A DNA stretch of 64,000 bases from Halorubrum halophilum (GCF_000739595.1 NZ_BBJP01000022.1:1-64000); one strand, 5' to 3'; shown: positions 35,653-44,844, numbered from the stretch's first letter. Program-made: numbers and translations. The notes: a model not told the origin generated them from the letters alone.

Positions 35653-36111
35653 TTATTCTTCGATGTCAAGTTCGAACTGCTCGTGTTCTGTGACAGCGTT
35701 TAGTACGACGTTCGTGTTCGACTCGCGGATGTCCGCGTCGTTGAGCAGCGACTTGATCTGATCGTTCATATCATCGGTGTCAATGAATTTTCCGATTGCG
35801 ATGATATCGGAGTCGCCGGTGACTTCATACACGCTCACCATCTGCTCTTCCTGTCGTAGCTTCTCCGTAATCTCCGGCAGTGCGTGACCCTCGACTTTGA
35901 GCTGAAGGACGGCCGTTACGTCATAGCCCAGTTTGCCGTAATCGACGATCGGTGTGTATCCTCGCACCGCGCCTTCATCCTCGAGATCACGAAGGTGATT
36001 AGAGACGGTTGTTACAGAGACATCGAGTTCCTCTCCCAGACTTCGGAGGCTACCCCGGCCGTCTCCGAGCAGAGAGTTCACGAGTTTGCGATCGAGATTG
36101 TCATACGTCAT
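35653..36111 (-). CDS. lrp: Lrp/AsnC-family transcription regulator
   Basis: A 152-residue regulator starting [20 protein letters not shown] (three residues longer if read from 36120). Residues 1-55 form the winged helix-turn-helix ([20 protein letters not shown]) and residues 65-150 the RAM ligand-binding and oligomerisation domain with [16 protein letters not shown]. It closely resembles, as far as I recall, the haloarchaeal Lrp that normally neighbours glnA and controls nitrogen metabolism. No glnA is present here, so this is probably an extra copy carried by the element. Its base composition is somewhat more core-like than its neighbours. Confidence 0.88.
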   Translation of the reverse strand: MTYDNLDRKLVNSLLGDGRGSLRSLGEELDVSVTTVSNHLRDLEDEGAVRGYTPIVDYGKLGYDVTAVLQLKVEGHALPEITEKLRQEEQMVSVYEVTGDSDIIAIGKFIDTDDMNDQIKSLLNDADIRESNTNVVLNAVTEHEQFELDIEE

Positions 36112-36120
36112 TACGGTCAT

Positions 36121-36544
36121 CCATGTTCTACGGTTCTATAATACTACGCATGTCCACCACGTTACTATTAACTCAGCTAAAGACGAGCTATATTCAAAAA
36201 ATACGACGGTGGCGATGAGTAGTTCGAGTCGTCGGCTAGCTTAACCCAACTATCCAGTGGTCGGCGAATATGACATGTAGACACCATTCGATTTGTCTTC
36301 ATCAATTCTTTTCTAAACTGTGCCTACAGACCATCTACTACCGGATTCCAAGCAAAGTATAGATAACTGGAAAGATATGGGTGACAACCTGTTTGATTGT
36401 CGTATGGAACGCCCAAAAGAACCGGCCACCTAGGTATTCCAGGCTGTACCGGTGTGTTGCGAAGGAGGTTCTCCTGAGGTCGACAGTTGAGTGGTGATAC
36501 CTGTTTTATCATTGGATACGGGTCATCAAACAAGGTCAGACTAC
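36121..36544. other. Intergenic stretch before repeat copy B
   Basis: No gene seen. It contains the upstream region of the leftward lrp gene and AT-rich DNA; the short frames present have no recognisable content. Confidence 0.4.
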
Positions 36545-37060
36545 GATGTGCATAGTATATAGTGGGGAAGCAGTCGAAGTACGTCCACACTTCGTACTGT
36601 ATCTGTGTCAAACAGGCCTGTCTCCTAATATGGAAGTACAAGCTTGACGCACAGTTCTTGCATTGTATTATCCAACTGAGATTGACTGTGATCTATTGCC
36701 CTGTGTGCCTTCAGTTGAGGAAGATCGGATATGCTGGTACGAACGGGCTTGTGTAGTACCAACCCCCACCGTGTTCTCTCTGCTGTCCACTGGGATGCAA
36801 CCACTGAGATCTGTTAATCTAGCTCAGTACCATTCACAACTGTGCCAAGTGCTTCTGAAATAGTTCGTCGAAGGCCCATGAAAAAACGCAGAGTTCCTCG
36901 CGCGTGCGCGATGCTTCATGCCTTCGATATTCCGAACGGCGGGGGAAGGTCGAAATTTCCGCTAAAGCGTACACAGAGTCACACTGCTACGGTTGCTCCG
37001 AGTAGGTACCTTATCTACCCTGAGCAGGTGAGGAGTCCGTTCCGAATCATTTCTAGCTTT
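36545..37060 (+). repeat. Dispersed non-coding repeat, copy B
   Basis: Colinear with copy A. Blocks: TGTGCATAGTATATAGTG (36547-36564), CCCACCGTGTTCTC (36766-36779), AATCTAGCTCAGTA (36816-36829), AATAGTTCGTCGA (36859-36871), CGCGCGTGCGCGA (about 36899-36911) and GAGTCCGTTCCGA (37033-37045). It is followed within 50 bases by the iteron-like repeats, which copy A lacks. Confidence 0.8.
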
Positions 37061-37092
37061 CATGTGTTAGCGTTCCAGATCACAGAGCCGGA

Positions 37093-37262
37093 CACACCAC
37101 TTTTCCGCAATTCACCACACCACTTTTCCGCAATTTGTAACGCCGAACACGGCTGTTTTCGGGCAGTAGACACCACTTTTCCGTAATTACTATGACGTAC
37201 CGTTAGCGGAACCAACTGTAATCTCGTGGTTCTGGCTGCCCACATACCACTTTTCCGCAATT
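37093..37262 (+). repeat. Iteron-like direct repeats (CACCACTTTTCCGCAATT)
   Basis: Four copies in one orientation: 37093-37112, 37116-37135, 37171-37188 (one mismatch, GTAATT) and 37243-37262 (CATACCAC variant). Spacings between starts are 23, 55 and 72 bases. A half-copy CACACCACTTTGCGGG follows at 37331, and another, CACACCACTTTGTGAG, lies far away near 45108. Direct repeats of this size and number are typical of initiator-binding iterons, partition sites or repressor arrays. Confidence 0.75.
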
Positions 37263-38659
37263 ACTTGTTCTCTGATCAGGGGATCGCATCATCAGCATCT
37301 TTGTCTGTCGTCACCATATGCAGATGAGAACACACCACTTTGCGGGTGTTCGCATCGCGATCTGCACGAGATACAATCCCATTTCCGCATAATCTACTGC
37401 CAGCCATTGCTCAGATCGCTGGATAAGTGAACCTCCTCGCTGAATATTCCGATTGGACGGAGAGTACCTATTGAGAGGATCCGATCCACCGAGGATACCT
37501 CCGCCACCGCTACAGCCTCCCACCTGTCGTTGTATGCCCGCAGGTGTCGGCAGTCATCCACACAGCAGACGCCCCGCTACAGGCTTAGTTGCGTTAGACG
37601 GAAGCCCCCAGGATTCCGTCGCGACTGAGTCTCGGTTGGTCCCTACATAGGCGCTGGGTGGGCCTCGAGACTACAGCGATTGTCACAGCAGTGTGGTGGT
37701 CGGGAACCACTCAGTATTGGGGGCGTCGGTCGGAGATGACGCGGTACCTGGTAGTGACGAAACGGGGAGTCCGTTGCCGGCTGTGCTGAGTAGAGGTCTA
37801 ATGTGTGGCTAGTTCCGGAGCTCCAAAAAACAGCCTCGCCTCCGACCAGCTGGCACCCCAGTCAACACCGACTCGGTGCCGGCGACGTCGATCTCGCAGC
37901 GCTTACCAAGTCGTGGCCGACTGACCACTAACAGTGGCAAACAAGTATTGTGTGGTCTGAACAATTTATAAGCAGATTAAAAATTTCTTAATAGTATAAT
38001 ATTTTGTATACAAGCCGAAAACGAATCATGAGGACTTGCGCTAAGTAAAACCCTCCAAGACTAAATCGCGAATCTGAATAGATGGAGGTCCACACAGGCT
38101 GAGTCAGGGGGCAACCCCTCCAAATAGGCTCCAACAGTAGTTGAAGCCCATTTGTGTAGCTGTTAGTTACAACCTTACAGTGTAGTGACTTGCAATTCTT
38201 CGAATTGAAGAGTACTACAGTCGATATTTACTGAGACATCTCAGGATGCCTCAGGAAGCGTCGCAATCAACTCCGAGTCGCCTACCACTTAGAGGGGGTC
38301 CGGAGTTGCTAAGAAACGCCTGTAGACACCGGAGAATCGATTCTGGCTGGTGAAGTTTGATGGGTTTCAGGCTGGAGGTCTCAGTGGTAGGAGCTGAATC
38401 CTCACTTCCGACACAGCTAGCAGGTGGAAGTATCAATAGTTCAAGAAATATAATAATACATATATGTATTTACTTCAGACATCGAGATGATACGTTGATC
38501 TTGTGCTATCCATACAGTTTTATCTGTGGCGTAAGTGGGTTAATTACACCAAGATCAGCATTATCGCTGAGGTCTGTGATCGCTGTGAGACGACATGGCC
38601 ATGTTGATCTCGAGACAGCTCCCAGCGATACAGCGAGACACGTGGCACCCCACACGTCC
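37263..38659. other. 1.4 kb without a confident gene; AT-rich tract at 37961-38012
   Basis: No gene is supported. The stretch holds the half iteron at 37331, a tail-repeat copy around 37573-37600 (CTACAGGCTTAGTTGCGTTA then GACGGAAGCCCCC, with TTCCGTC just after as an inverted repeat), and GC-rich debris at 37660-37930. A run at 37961-38012 is almost pure A/T and is the best candidate for an easily melted origin tract near the iterons. The rest reads as decayed DNA. Confidence 0.5.
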
Positions 38660-39109
38660 TCAGTCGGCTTCGATGTCGTCGGCGAGTCGGGAGACCTGTA
38701 CCGTAAACGTGGGAGGCAAAACGGACAGCTGCCAGTGTGAGACGACTGACGGTGCCTGCTGGATACGTCGGCAGGCAACTAGGGGCCAAGCTGGACATCG
38801 ACGTCTACTGCGTCGCTGGCATCGACGACTCATCACCCACCACAGCAAGCTCCATCCGCGTCTGGACGGTGGCGATTTCGATCTCGTCGCCCTCGAATGC
38901 GTCCTCGAGGCCATTCATGTCGAACGACACCTGGTGGAGACCTACGAGGCGTCGTCGTCAGCTAGTTCGTCGATTTTGGAGACGATAGACTGCGCAGCCG
39001 TCTCCGCAATAGTCAGCGACGCCGTCTCTGTCGTCTCAAAGGTGTCGGGTTTGATTGGAACGGCTCTGTTGAAATCCTCAGAAGGTGATACATACCCATC
39101 GATCTGTGG
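38660..39109 (-). pseudogene. Degraded gene with frameshifts (FNRA family member)
   Basis: On the minus strand a coding-like path runs through several frames. From 39109 it reads SPSEDFNRAVPIKPDTFETT and ETAAQSIVSKIDELADDDAS to a stop at 38942-38944. In another frame it continues VGLHQVSFDMNGLEDAFEGD and TVQTRMELAVVGDESSMPAT to a stop at 38805-38807. In a third frame LPPTFTVQVSRLADDIEAD ends at 38660. The first segment matches the remnants at 24988 and 39593. At least two frameshifts are needed, so it is a pseudogene. The original function is unknown. Confidence 0.6.
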
Positions 39110-39199
39110 TCAGTACAAGGGACTCACAATTCATTTCACACAACCACACAGCGCAAGACAATAGTCAGTCAACAATATGTTACACAAGAGCGCAGCTAT

Positions 39200-39523
39200 T
39201 CAGCTATCTGTTTCCCACCGATATCCACATTTTTCGCATACAAATTTTGGGGAGGTGTTATTCTCTATATCCAAAGTTGCACCTACTTCGTTACAACTAG
39301 GACAAGAAAGCGGTATAATTGTACTAGTGACTAAACTGAGTTTGTTACGAACTTTGCTTAGCTCACTCTGAGTTGATCTTCGTTCTGATTTCTCGCTACG
39401 AATTGTGTCGATAGTTTCTTCTGAAGCACCTGAGTCTTCTGAAAAGTTGAATCCACAATTTCTACAAGTCCATCCGTCACCCGTTGAAGACATCATTGAC
39501 CCGCACTCATCACAATGTTCCAT
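39200..39523 (-). CDS. Two-ribbon TFS/RPB9-like zinc protein
   Basis: A 107-residue protein with an N-terminal ribbon (C4, C7, C20, C23 in MEHCDECG and WTCRNCG), a charged helical linker (residues 30-65) and a C-terminal ribbon (C74, C77, C96, C99 in PLSCPSC and FVCEKCGYRW). Layout and length fit archaeal TFS, the transcript cleavage factor of RNA polymerase. The acidic tip of the C-ribbon loop (a DE pair in functional TFS) is not visible: the segment reads EVGATLDIENNTSPKF. It may therefore bind polymerase without stimulating cleavage, as described for the inhibitory TFS4 of Sulfolobus, or be an unrelated double ribbon. Confidence 0.65.
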   Translation of the reverse strand: MEHCDECGSMMSSTGDGWTCRNCGFNFSEDSGASEETIDTIRSEKSERRSTQSELSKVRNKLSLVTSTIIPLSCPSCNEVGATLDIENNTSPKFVCEKCGYRWETDS

Positions 39524-39856
39524 GTGACAAAGACCTGAGTAAAGAATAAAATTGTTTGGGTATGAATAGTATACTTATTGTCATCACACACCCTTCAGCG
39601 ACCAGATGTTTCAGACAAGAATATGTCTGAAGGAGAGGATTTCGACAGAGCTATTGGAACCTCTACTCCGTATGTATTCAGCGCGACATCGTCGAGTGGA
39701 TCAGTAGCAGACATTGAATAGCAACCTCAATTCTCGATCAAAGAGAGATAGAGAGGGAGAGAGTCGTCGACAACTCGTCTGGTACTATGTTACCCACGGT
39801 AGTAACACTTCACAACCCGATAGGTAGCGACAGAGACGACTGGGGGGGAAGTCGGC
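39524..39856. other. Intergenic space with a gene remnant
   Basis: Besides the remnant at 39593-39721 nothing recognisable is seen in these 333 bases. The left part is AT-rich and probably includes the promoter of the TFS-like gene, which reads leftwards from 39523. Confidence 0.4.
39593..39721 (+). pseudogene. Remnant of the repeated LQRP gene family
   Basis: The frame reads LQRPDVSDKNMSEGEDFDRA, then TPYVFSATSSSG, and ends at a TAG at 39719-39721. No start codon is in frame nearby. Its first part matches the frame at 24988 (LQRPAVSDDD, FNRA), and its second part matches the degraded gene at 38942-39109 (SEDFNRAV). It links those two pieces into one original protein. Confidence 0.55.
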
Positions 39857-42800
39857 CTACCCCGCTGCCAGCTCGTCGAACTTCTCTAGTACAAGATCGA
39901 AGTACTCGTCTGTCATTACCCTCGGACTCCGCACCTTATGGAAGTCCTCAAGCATGAATTTCGTTTCTGTTCGATCAAACTCGTAGGCATGGAACATCGC
40001 AGCGTCTATCTCCGCTTGTAGGATCTCTCTTTGGGAATCACTCTCGACAGGCAGAATACCAAGTCGAGATGCAATATCATCGAATTCGTCCCCATAACAG
40101 TTGAGTTTGGCAGAGCGCTTCCACACATCCTCAAACCAGTCGTCTCCTTTCGTGAGACGTGGTGCCTGACACTCTTCGAACATATTCATGCTAAGGCTGG
40201 TGTCGAGTTTCGTGCGAACGATGTAATCGAATGGGACACTATTTAAGATGCCAAGCGCAGCGAACAACTCCTTATCAGTAAAGATGCGCTCGTAGACACC
40301 GTGTGCGGGTTCTTTTTTGAGATCATCCTCCGTAGGGTTGATTTCGTACGGCCGGATTGTCGGACACTTATGATGACAAACGACACCGCGAGGCAATACC
40401 GCAGCAACACTGCTCCGTTCGTTAGTGTTGTTTGAGATCTCTCTGATTCCGATTCGATGTGTAGTACAGTCGAGAAGTACGTCCGACTCTGAGAATTCGG
40501 TTCCTCTGTGCTTTTCTAGAAGATCTCTCACGAACCCGATCTGAGACCCACTCCCATCGAATGCGTTGAAAATGGCTGTTTTCAGGCGCTTCGCATTCTT
40601 TTCCCTTACTCGTCGTTTTGCGCTTTTGTCGGGGTTGACATCTTCTTCGACGCTCCAGAACGTTGGCGGTGCAATATCATCCCAAAACGTATTGTCGTAA
40701 GCGTACTGCCAGATGTTCCCGCCACCGTATACAGGATAGTCACCCTCGACTTCATTCTCTACAAATCGATCTGAGTCGCGGGTGCGATTGAGTTCCTCTT
40801 TATACAGATCAATGTACCAGTTGTCTTCTAACGGTTTATTGATTGGTGGGTTTTGGACGATTTTTCTGAGGAGCGGAACCTCTTTTTCGTTAGTTATCTG
40901 AGGGAAAATTGCCGTCTGTGGTGAGTAATCCCTCAGTACCTCCACTGGGACATTGAACGTGTGCTCTTCAACGTCTTGGAGTATTCTTGGATCTCTATTA
41001 AGGAATTTCACGCGAAGCTGCTGAGTGCTACCAGAGTTCTTGTAGGTTACCGCTCCAAATTTGTATCTATCGTCTATCTCCTCAAACATTCCCTTGTTCT
41101 CGAAGCCAACGATATATCCAATCTCTGTGTTTGAGAGAAGGTGGTTCCGTAAGTCCTTATTCGCAGTCCCAGTGAACAACTTTCCAGGTAGTAACTTGGA
41201 GACATACCCGTCTTCATCAGTAAGAGAAAACACCCTTTCAAGAAACAGCATCGAGAGATCTCCTTTTGCTTGTCCACCCACATCGGGACTTTGAAGAGAA
41301 TAAGACTTGCTTTGCTTGAAGTATGTACTCAGAATGTCCATACGACGTTGGTGCTCAATCCAACCTTTCGCTGTTTCTGGGTTATCTAGTAGATCAGATT
41401 CGATCCGATCCTTCTCATCAAGCGAACGAGTTCTGAAGAGCGCGTCAAACTTCGAGAAGTACTCCTCTCTGTTGGATGTAAGTACCTCCCATGGCGGATT
41501 TCCAACTACGACATCGAATCCACCGTGAGCATAGACTTCGGCGAACTCCAAAATCCAGTGGAATGTATCGAATGCATCGATATCCTCTTTCGTGATTTCC
41601 GTCGCGAGATCTCCTTCTATTGCCTCAAATACCTCCGCGCTGATTTTCTCACCATAATCGTTACGCAGGGTGTCTGAGTCAACGCTTACGTCCAAGCTAA
41701 GGAACTCATCGTAGATTAATGAATCTAGCTCAGGCCGATATTCCTCCAACAATTCGTTAGCCTTCTGGTAATGCTCATCAGCACGTTCCGACAATCCTTG
41801 CTCGCCAGCTCTTTCGTATTTGTTAATTTGCTCAATCACATCCTGATATCGCGATCTCACACTGTCTTCGTTGAATGCCTCAAGTGTATACCCCCCATCG
41901 TCAGTCGACTCAGGGAATGACGTGAACCCAATCAGACTGTTTCCTGTTCGGAGGTTAAATGCGATGTTAGGAAGTGCCAGTTCTGTCGGATTGAGGTTCT
42001 CAATATCATCGTTGGACAGCTCAGCAACAATTGACAGCCAGCAGCGGAGCTTTCCAATCTCGACTGCTGGCCCAACAATATCCACTCCGTAGATGTTATT
42101 CTGGACAGTCGCCTTTTTCAGCCGGAATCGCCTCGGGTGGGAATCAATCTGGGCGTATAATGCAGTGCGGATTGAGACAATTTCTTCTAGTACAGAGGTG
42201 AGATAGTGGCCACTTCCACAGGCCGGATCTACGACGTAGAATTCATCGACGACATCCTCAAGCAGGCCTCTAATAAGCGAATCTTTCGGTGCGAGATCAT
42301 TGATGAGTTCATAGACAGTATCGCTCTGGCGTGCTTCTACCTCACGCCATCCGCGTTCTTCGATTAGGTACTCTTGAAAACGCTCGTGGAGAGCTGGCTG
42401 AACAGTTTCCTCAGCAGAGAACCGTGTGATTTCACTCGGTGTATAGTAGGCACCCAGCTCTTTGTTCTGATCACCTGGATCCGTCGTGAGATAATTGATC
42501 GTTTTCTCGAATACAGAGCCGAGTACGGACGGATCAATATCTGTCGGCCCCCCATCAGCGGAGAACTGGTAACGTTCGAGTAGGTTGATGATCGACTTGA
42601 GGACGCTGTCTCGTACGTCGAACTGGCGCTCATCGACATCGGAGTCTGTGCTGAGTTCCGGCCGGAATAGGCCACCATTGAGGTACGGAATGTCGGAGTA
42701 CAAATCGATCACGTCCGTACGCTCTCCGTCTTCTCGATCCGGCTTGACGTTCATGACGTCGTAAAACAGCGGATCAAGGAACGTCTCGTACATTGACTGA

Positions 42801-43801
42801 GTATAGACGCCATCCTCGTACGTATCGACAATCGTGCGCAGTAAGTCCGGCCGGACGATGCGCTTGTCTTCGAGGAACTTAATGAACACAAGCCGATTCA
42901 TCAGCTCCACAGAGAACAGTCGTGTGTCGTCACCAGTAGCCTCTCCCGGCGCAATGACACCGTCTCCGACGAGACTCCGCGCCCGGCGTTCTCCGTCGAC
43001 GTCGCTGTCGTCGACGCCGAACACATACCGGATGTAGTCGTCGTAGAACTCGTCTGTGATCTCCTCCTGTTTCTCTTTGAGCACTTCCTGCGCGTCGTCG
43101 ATAATCGAGCGGAAGTTGTCGAAATTGAAGGTGCGGATAAGCTCGGCGATGAGCTCACGTTCCTCTTCAGAAACAGCGTCCGTTGGAGCCATCGACGCCC
43201 CAGTTTGATTCTCGAACAGCGTCAGGAAGACGGGTTGGAGATCAACGTCAGCAACGGTAGTGTGGGTGTACGAGTCTGCGTCGTAGCGAATGAAGATCCA
43301 GCGCAGTCCGTCCGTCGCAAAGCCGAAGTCTGACTCGAACTCGCGTTGGCTAAGCCACGACTTCACCTGATCGACGCCATGCCCACGGTTTTCGAGTTGC
43401 TTCTTGAGGGGTTCTGCCTCAATCAGTAGCCGACTTGAGTCGACGCTGTCGATGTCACGGAGGGACACAGCGTAGTCTGCTTGCTCGCCACGAGTAGAGG
43501 AGAAGTCACCAGCTTCGGCCCCGTAGTCTGAGTAGCCGAGTACATCGAGCAACGGTTCGATAACTCGATCCTGCGTTAGTGGTTCGGGATCAAGCTGATC
43601 CCGTGTGTAGTCCGATCGGGGGACGTATTCTCCCCGTCCTCGAGAGAACGTTTTGTCGAGATCGTCATCATCCGTGTACTGATCGCGAAGGCTCCGGATG
43701 CACGAGTCGATAGCGTTGATTACAATATCGACATCGTCGTCTGAGACAGTGGTGTCGAACTCATCAAAATCAAACTCAGTCTGTGCGTCGGAGGCCGACA
43801 T
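39857..43801 (-). CDS. Single-chain type IIG-like restriction-modification protein (Eco57I-type methylase)
   Basis: A 1,314-residue protein. Residues ~70-180 form a restriction-type N-terminal domain with D109 in EQADYAV and IEAEPLKK (127-134). The methylase core has motif I VVDPACGSGHYL (523-534), LPNIAFNLRTGNSLIG, and catalytic motif IV VVVGNPPWEV (765-773), typical of N6-adenine methyltransferases of the Eco57I group. The C-terminal ~450 residues should be the target-recognition part. Such proteins both methylate and cut, or only methylate, as in BREX PglX. Where EAK is expected in the nuclease, Glu-Ala-Glu is present, so cleavage is uncertain. No other R-M or BREX gene adjoins it. Confidence 0.82.
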   Translation of the reverse strand: MSASDAQTEFDFDEFDTTVSDDDVDIVINAIDSCIRSLRDQYTDDDDLDKTFSRGRGEYVPRSDYTRDQLDPEPLTQDRVIEPLLDVLGYSDYGAEAGDFSSTRGEQADYAVSLRDIDSVDSSRLLIEAEPLKKQLENRGHGVDQVKSWLSQREFESDFGFATDGLRWIFIRYDADSYTHTTVADVDLQPVFLTLFENQTGASMAPTDAVSEEERELIAELIRTFNFDNFRSIIDDAQEVLKEKQEEITDEFYDDYIRYVFGVDDSDVDGERRARSLVGDGVIAPGEATGDDTRLFSVELMNRLVFIKFLEDKRIVRPDLLRTIVDTYEDGVYTQSMYETFLDPLFYDVMNVKPDREDGERTDVIDLYSDIPYLNGGLFRPELSTDSDVDERQFDVRDSVLKSIINLLERYQFSADGGPTDIDPSVLGSVFEKTINYLTTDPGDQNKELGAYYTPSEITRFSAEETVQPALHERFQEYLIEERGWREVEARQSDTVYELINDLAPKDSLIRGLLEDVVDEFYVVDPACGSGHYLTSVLEEIVSIRTALYAQIDSHPRRFRLKKATVQNNIYGVDIVGPAVEIGKLRCWLSIVAELSNDDIENLNPTELALPNIAFNLRTGNSLIGFTSFPESTDDGGYTLEAFNEDSVRSRYQDVIEQINKYERAGEQGLSERADEHYQKANELLEEYRPELDSLIYDEFLSLDVSVDSDTLRNDYGEKISAEVFEAIEGDLATEITKEDIDAFDTFHWILEFAEVYAHGGFDVVVGNPPWEVLTSNREEYFSKFDALFRTRSLDEKDRIESDLLDNPETAKGWIEHQRRMDILSTYFKQSKSYSLQSPDVGGQAKGDLSMLFLERVFSLTDEDGYVSKLLPGKLFTGTANKDLRNHLLSNTEIGYIVGFENKGMFEEIDDRYKFGAVTYKNSGSTQQLRVKFLNRDPRILQDVEEHTFNVPVEVLRDYSPQTAIFPQITNEKEVPLLRKIVQNPPINKPLEDNWYIDLYKEELNRTRDSDRFVENEVEGDYPVYGGGNIWQYAYDNTFWDDIAPPTFWSVEEDVNPDKSAKRRVREKNAKRLKTAIFNAFDGSGSQIGFVRDLLEKHRGTEFSESDVLLDCTTHRIGIREISNNTNERSSVAAVLPRGVVCHHKCPTIRPYEINPTEDDLKKEPAHGVYERIFTDKELFAALGILNSVPFDYIVRTKLDTSLSMNMFEECQAPRLTKGDDWFEDVWKRSAKLNCYGDEFDDIASRLGILPVESDSQREILQAEIDAAMFHAYEFDRTETKFMLEDFHKVRSPRVMTDEYFDLVLEKFDELAAG

Positions 43802-43900
43802 TGATGACGGCTTTCGCGTCCGACGACATGAAAGTGTGTGTACGAATCTACGGTGTCATACTAGCCTTAGTCATCTCAAATGGGACAGCATAGTCCGGAC

Positions 43901-44395
43901 TCAGGCGTTGATTGCTTCAACTATGATCTCTAGCTCCCCAGAGAGATCACCGGTGGGATTGAATCCATCAAAATAATCTGTATTGTCAATAATCATTTCC
44001 CAAGTTCCCCATGTCTCAGCAAACACTTCATCTTGGTTTCCGATCTCATCAGAGCCCGTTCGCATAAGATACGGATTCAGATCTCCATCGCCTCGATACC
44101 CATAAAGATCCTTTTCATGTCCTAGAGCAATCTGCATTGAACCAGAACTAGGCTGAGAATCCATATAAAACCAGCAATCAAAATCAACAGGGTACTCTAC
44201 GCTAGCCCATTCGCCCTCTGATAGATTGATCTCATAATTCAAGACTAATATTTGATTTCCTCCAGACATGGTAGTATGTCTGTTTGTTACCCTTATTCCA
44301 TCTGAATTCTCTTCATGAGAGTCACTAATACCAACACACCCAGAGAGTGCTGCGCTACCAGCAATAGTCCCAAGTACAGTTCGGCGACTTTTCAC
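43901..44395 (-). CDS. Exported lipoprotein, unknown function
   Basis: A 164-residue protein starting MKSRRTVLGTIAGSAALSGC, a compact Tat signal with lipobox LSGC. The mature domain is beta-rich (NQILVLNYEINLSEGEWASV, LSGELEIIVEAINA) and resembles the FxLD- or CARDB-like small domains of haloarchaeal lipoproteins, but I cannot assign a family. It would sit on the outer face of the membrane. It is upstream of the type IIG-like gene on the same strand, with 99 bases between, and has an AT-rich promoter region. The unrelated lipoprotein at 32802-33278 makes this the second in the element. Confidence 0.75.
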   Translation of the reverse strand: MKSRRTVLGTIAGSAALSGCVGISDSHEENSDGIRVTNRHTTMSGGNQILVLNYEINLSEGEWASVEYPVDFDCWFYMDSQPSSGSMQIALGHEKDLYGYRGDGDLNPYLMRTGSDEIGNQDEVFAETWGTWEMIIDNTDYFDGFNPTGDLSGELEIIVEAINA

Positions 44396-44606
44396 GTAGA
44401 TTTGTTATTAAACGTTGCATATAAAGATGGTTATCAAAATGGAATGTTATCTATTCTAGTATCCCAACACTACCGGAAGCGAGGTGTCCAGTGTTTGTCC
44501 AGACAGTACTAGGTAATCACCGACTTTGGTTGGCACATGGTGTTGTGCGTTGGTGCTCGACGTCGCCCCCGAGGACAGCAAGTTAGTGACACGTCAACAG
44601 TGGTTC

Positions 44607-44760
44607 TCGAACGCGTGCGGGTGGAGTTCGACGGGCGCATAGTCGGCGTCGACGCCGGCACGCCGGCAAAAATCGCGCGCTGCTGAGTCGCCCCCGACTG
44701 AGGCGCTCGTCGTCCTCAATTCCGCGCGGTGGAAACATAAGTTTTCATAGGTGCATAAGA
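44607..44760 (-). pseudogene. C-terminal gene fragment
   Basis: On the minus strand one frame reads FHRAELRTTSASVGGDSAAR, then FCRRAGVDADYAPVELHPHA and FENHC before a stop. Codon choice is GC-rich and the segment is protein-like, unlike the surroundings, but there is no start. It looks like the last ~45 residues of a truncated gene of unknown family. Confidence 0.4.
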
Positions 44761-44776
44761 AATCCTACTATGCACC
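44750..44776. repeat. 8-bp perfect inverted repeat
   Basis: GGTGCATA (44750-44757) and TATGCACC (44769-44776) are separated by 11 bases in an AT-rich stretch. It could be an operator or a small hairpin; no intact gene adjoins it. Confidence 0.4.
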
Positions 44777-44844
44777 GCACAGCAACACGCCCGCGAGGGA
44801 CTCCAAACTGACGGCCCACTCAGCACCCCCAGCAGTCGGCTGAG

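Noticed and set aside
24998-39653. Shared upstream segment of the protease and TFS-like genes as a common promoter
   Set aside because: The similarity follows codons of an LQRP...FNRA peptide and recurs in a degraded gene, so coding remnants explain it better; not fully excluded.
39857-43801. BREX system via PglX
   Set aside because: No BrxA, BrxB, BrxC, PglZ or BrxL-like gene is nearby.
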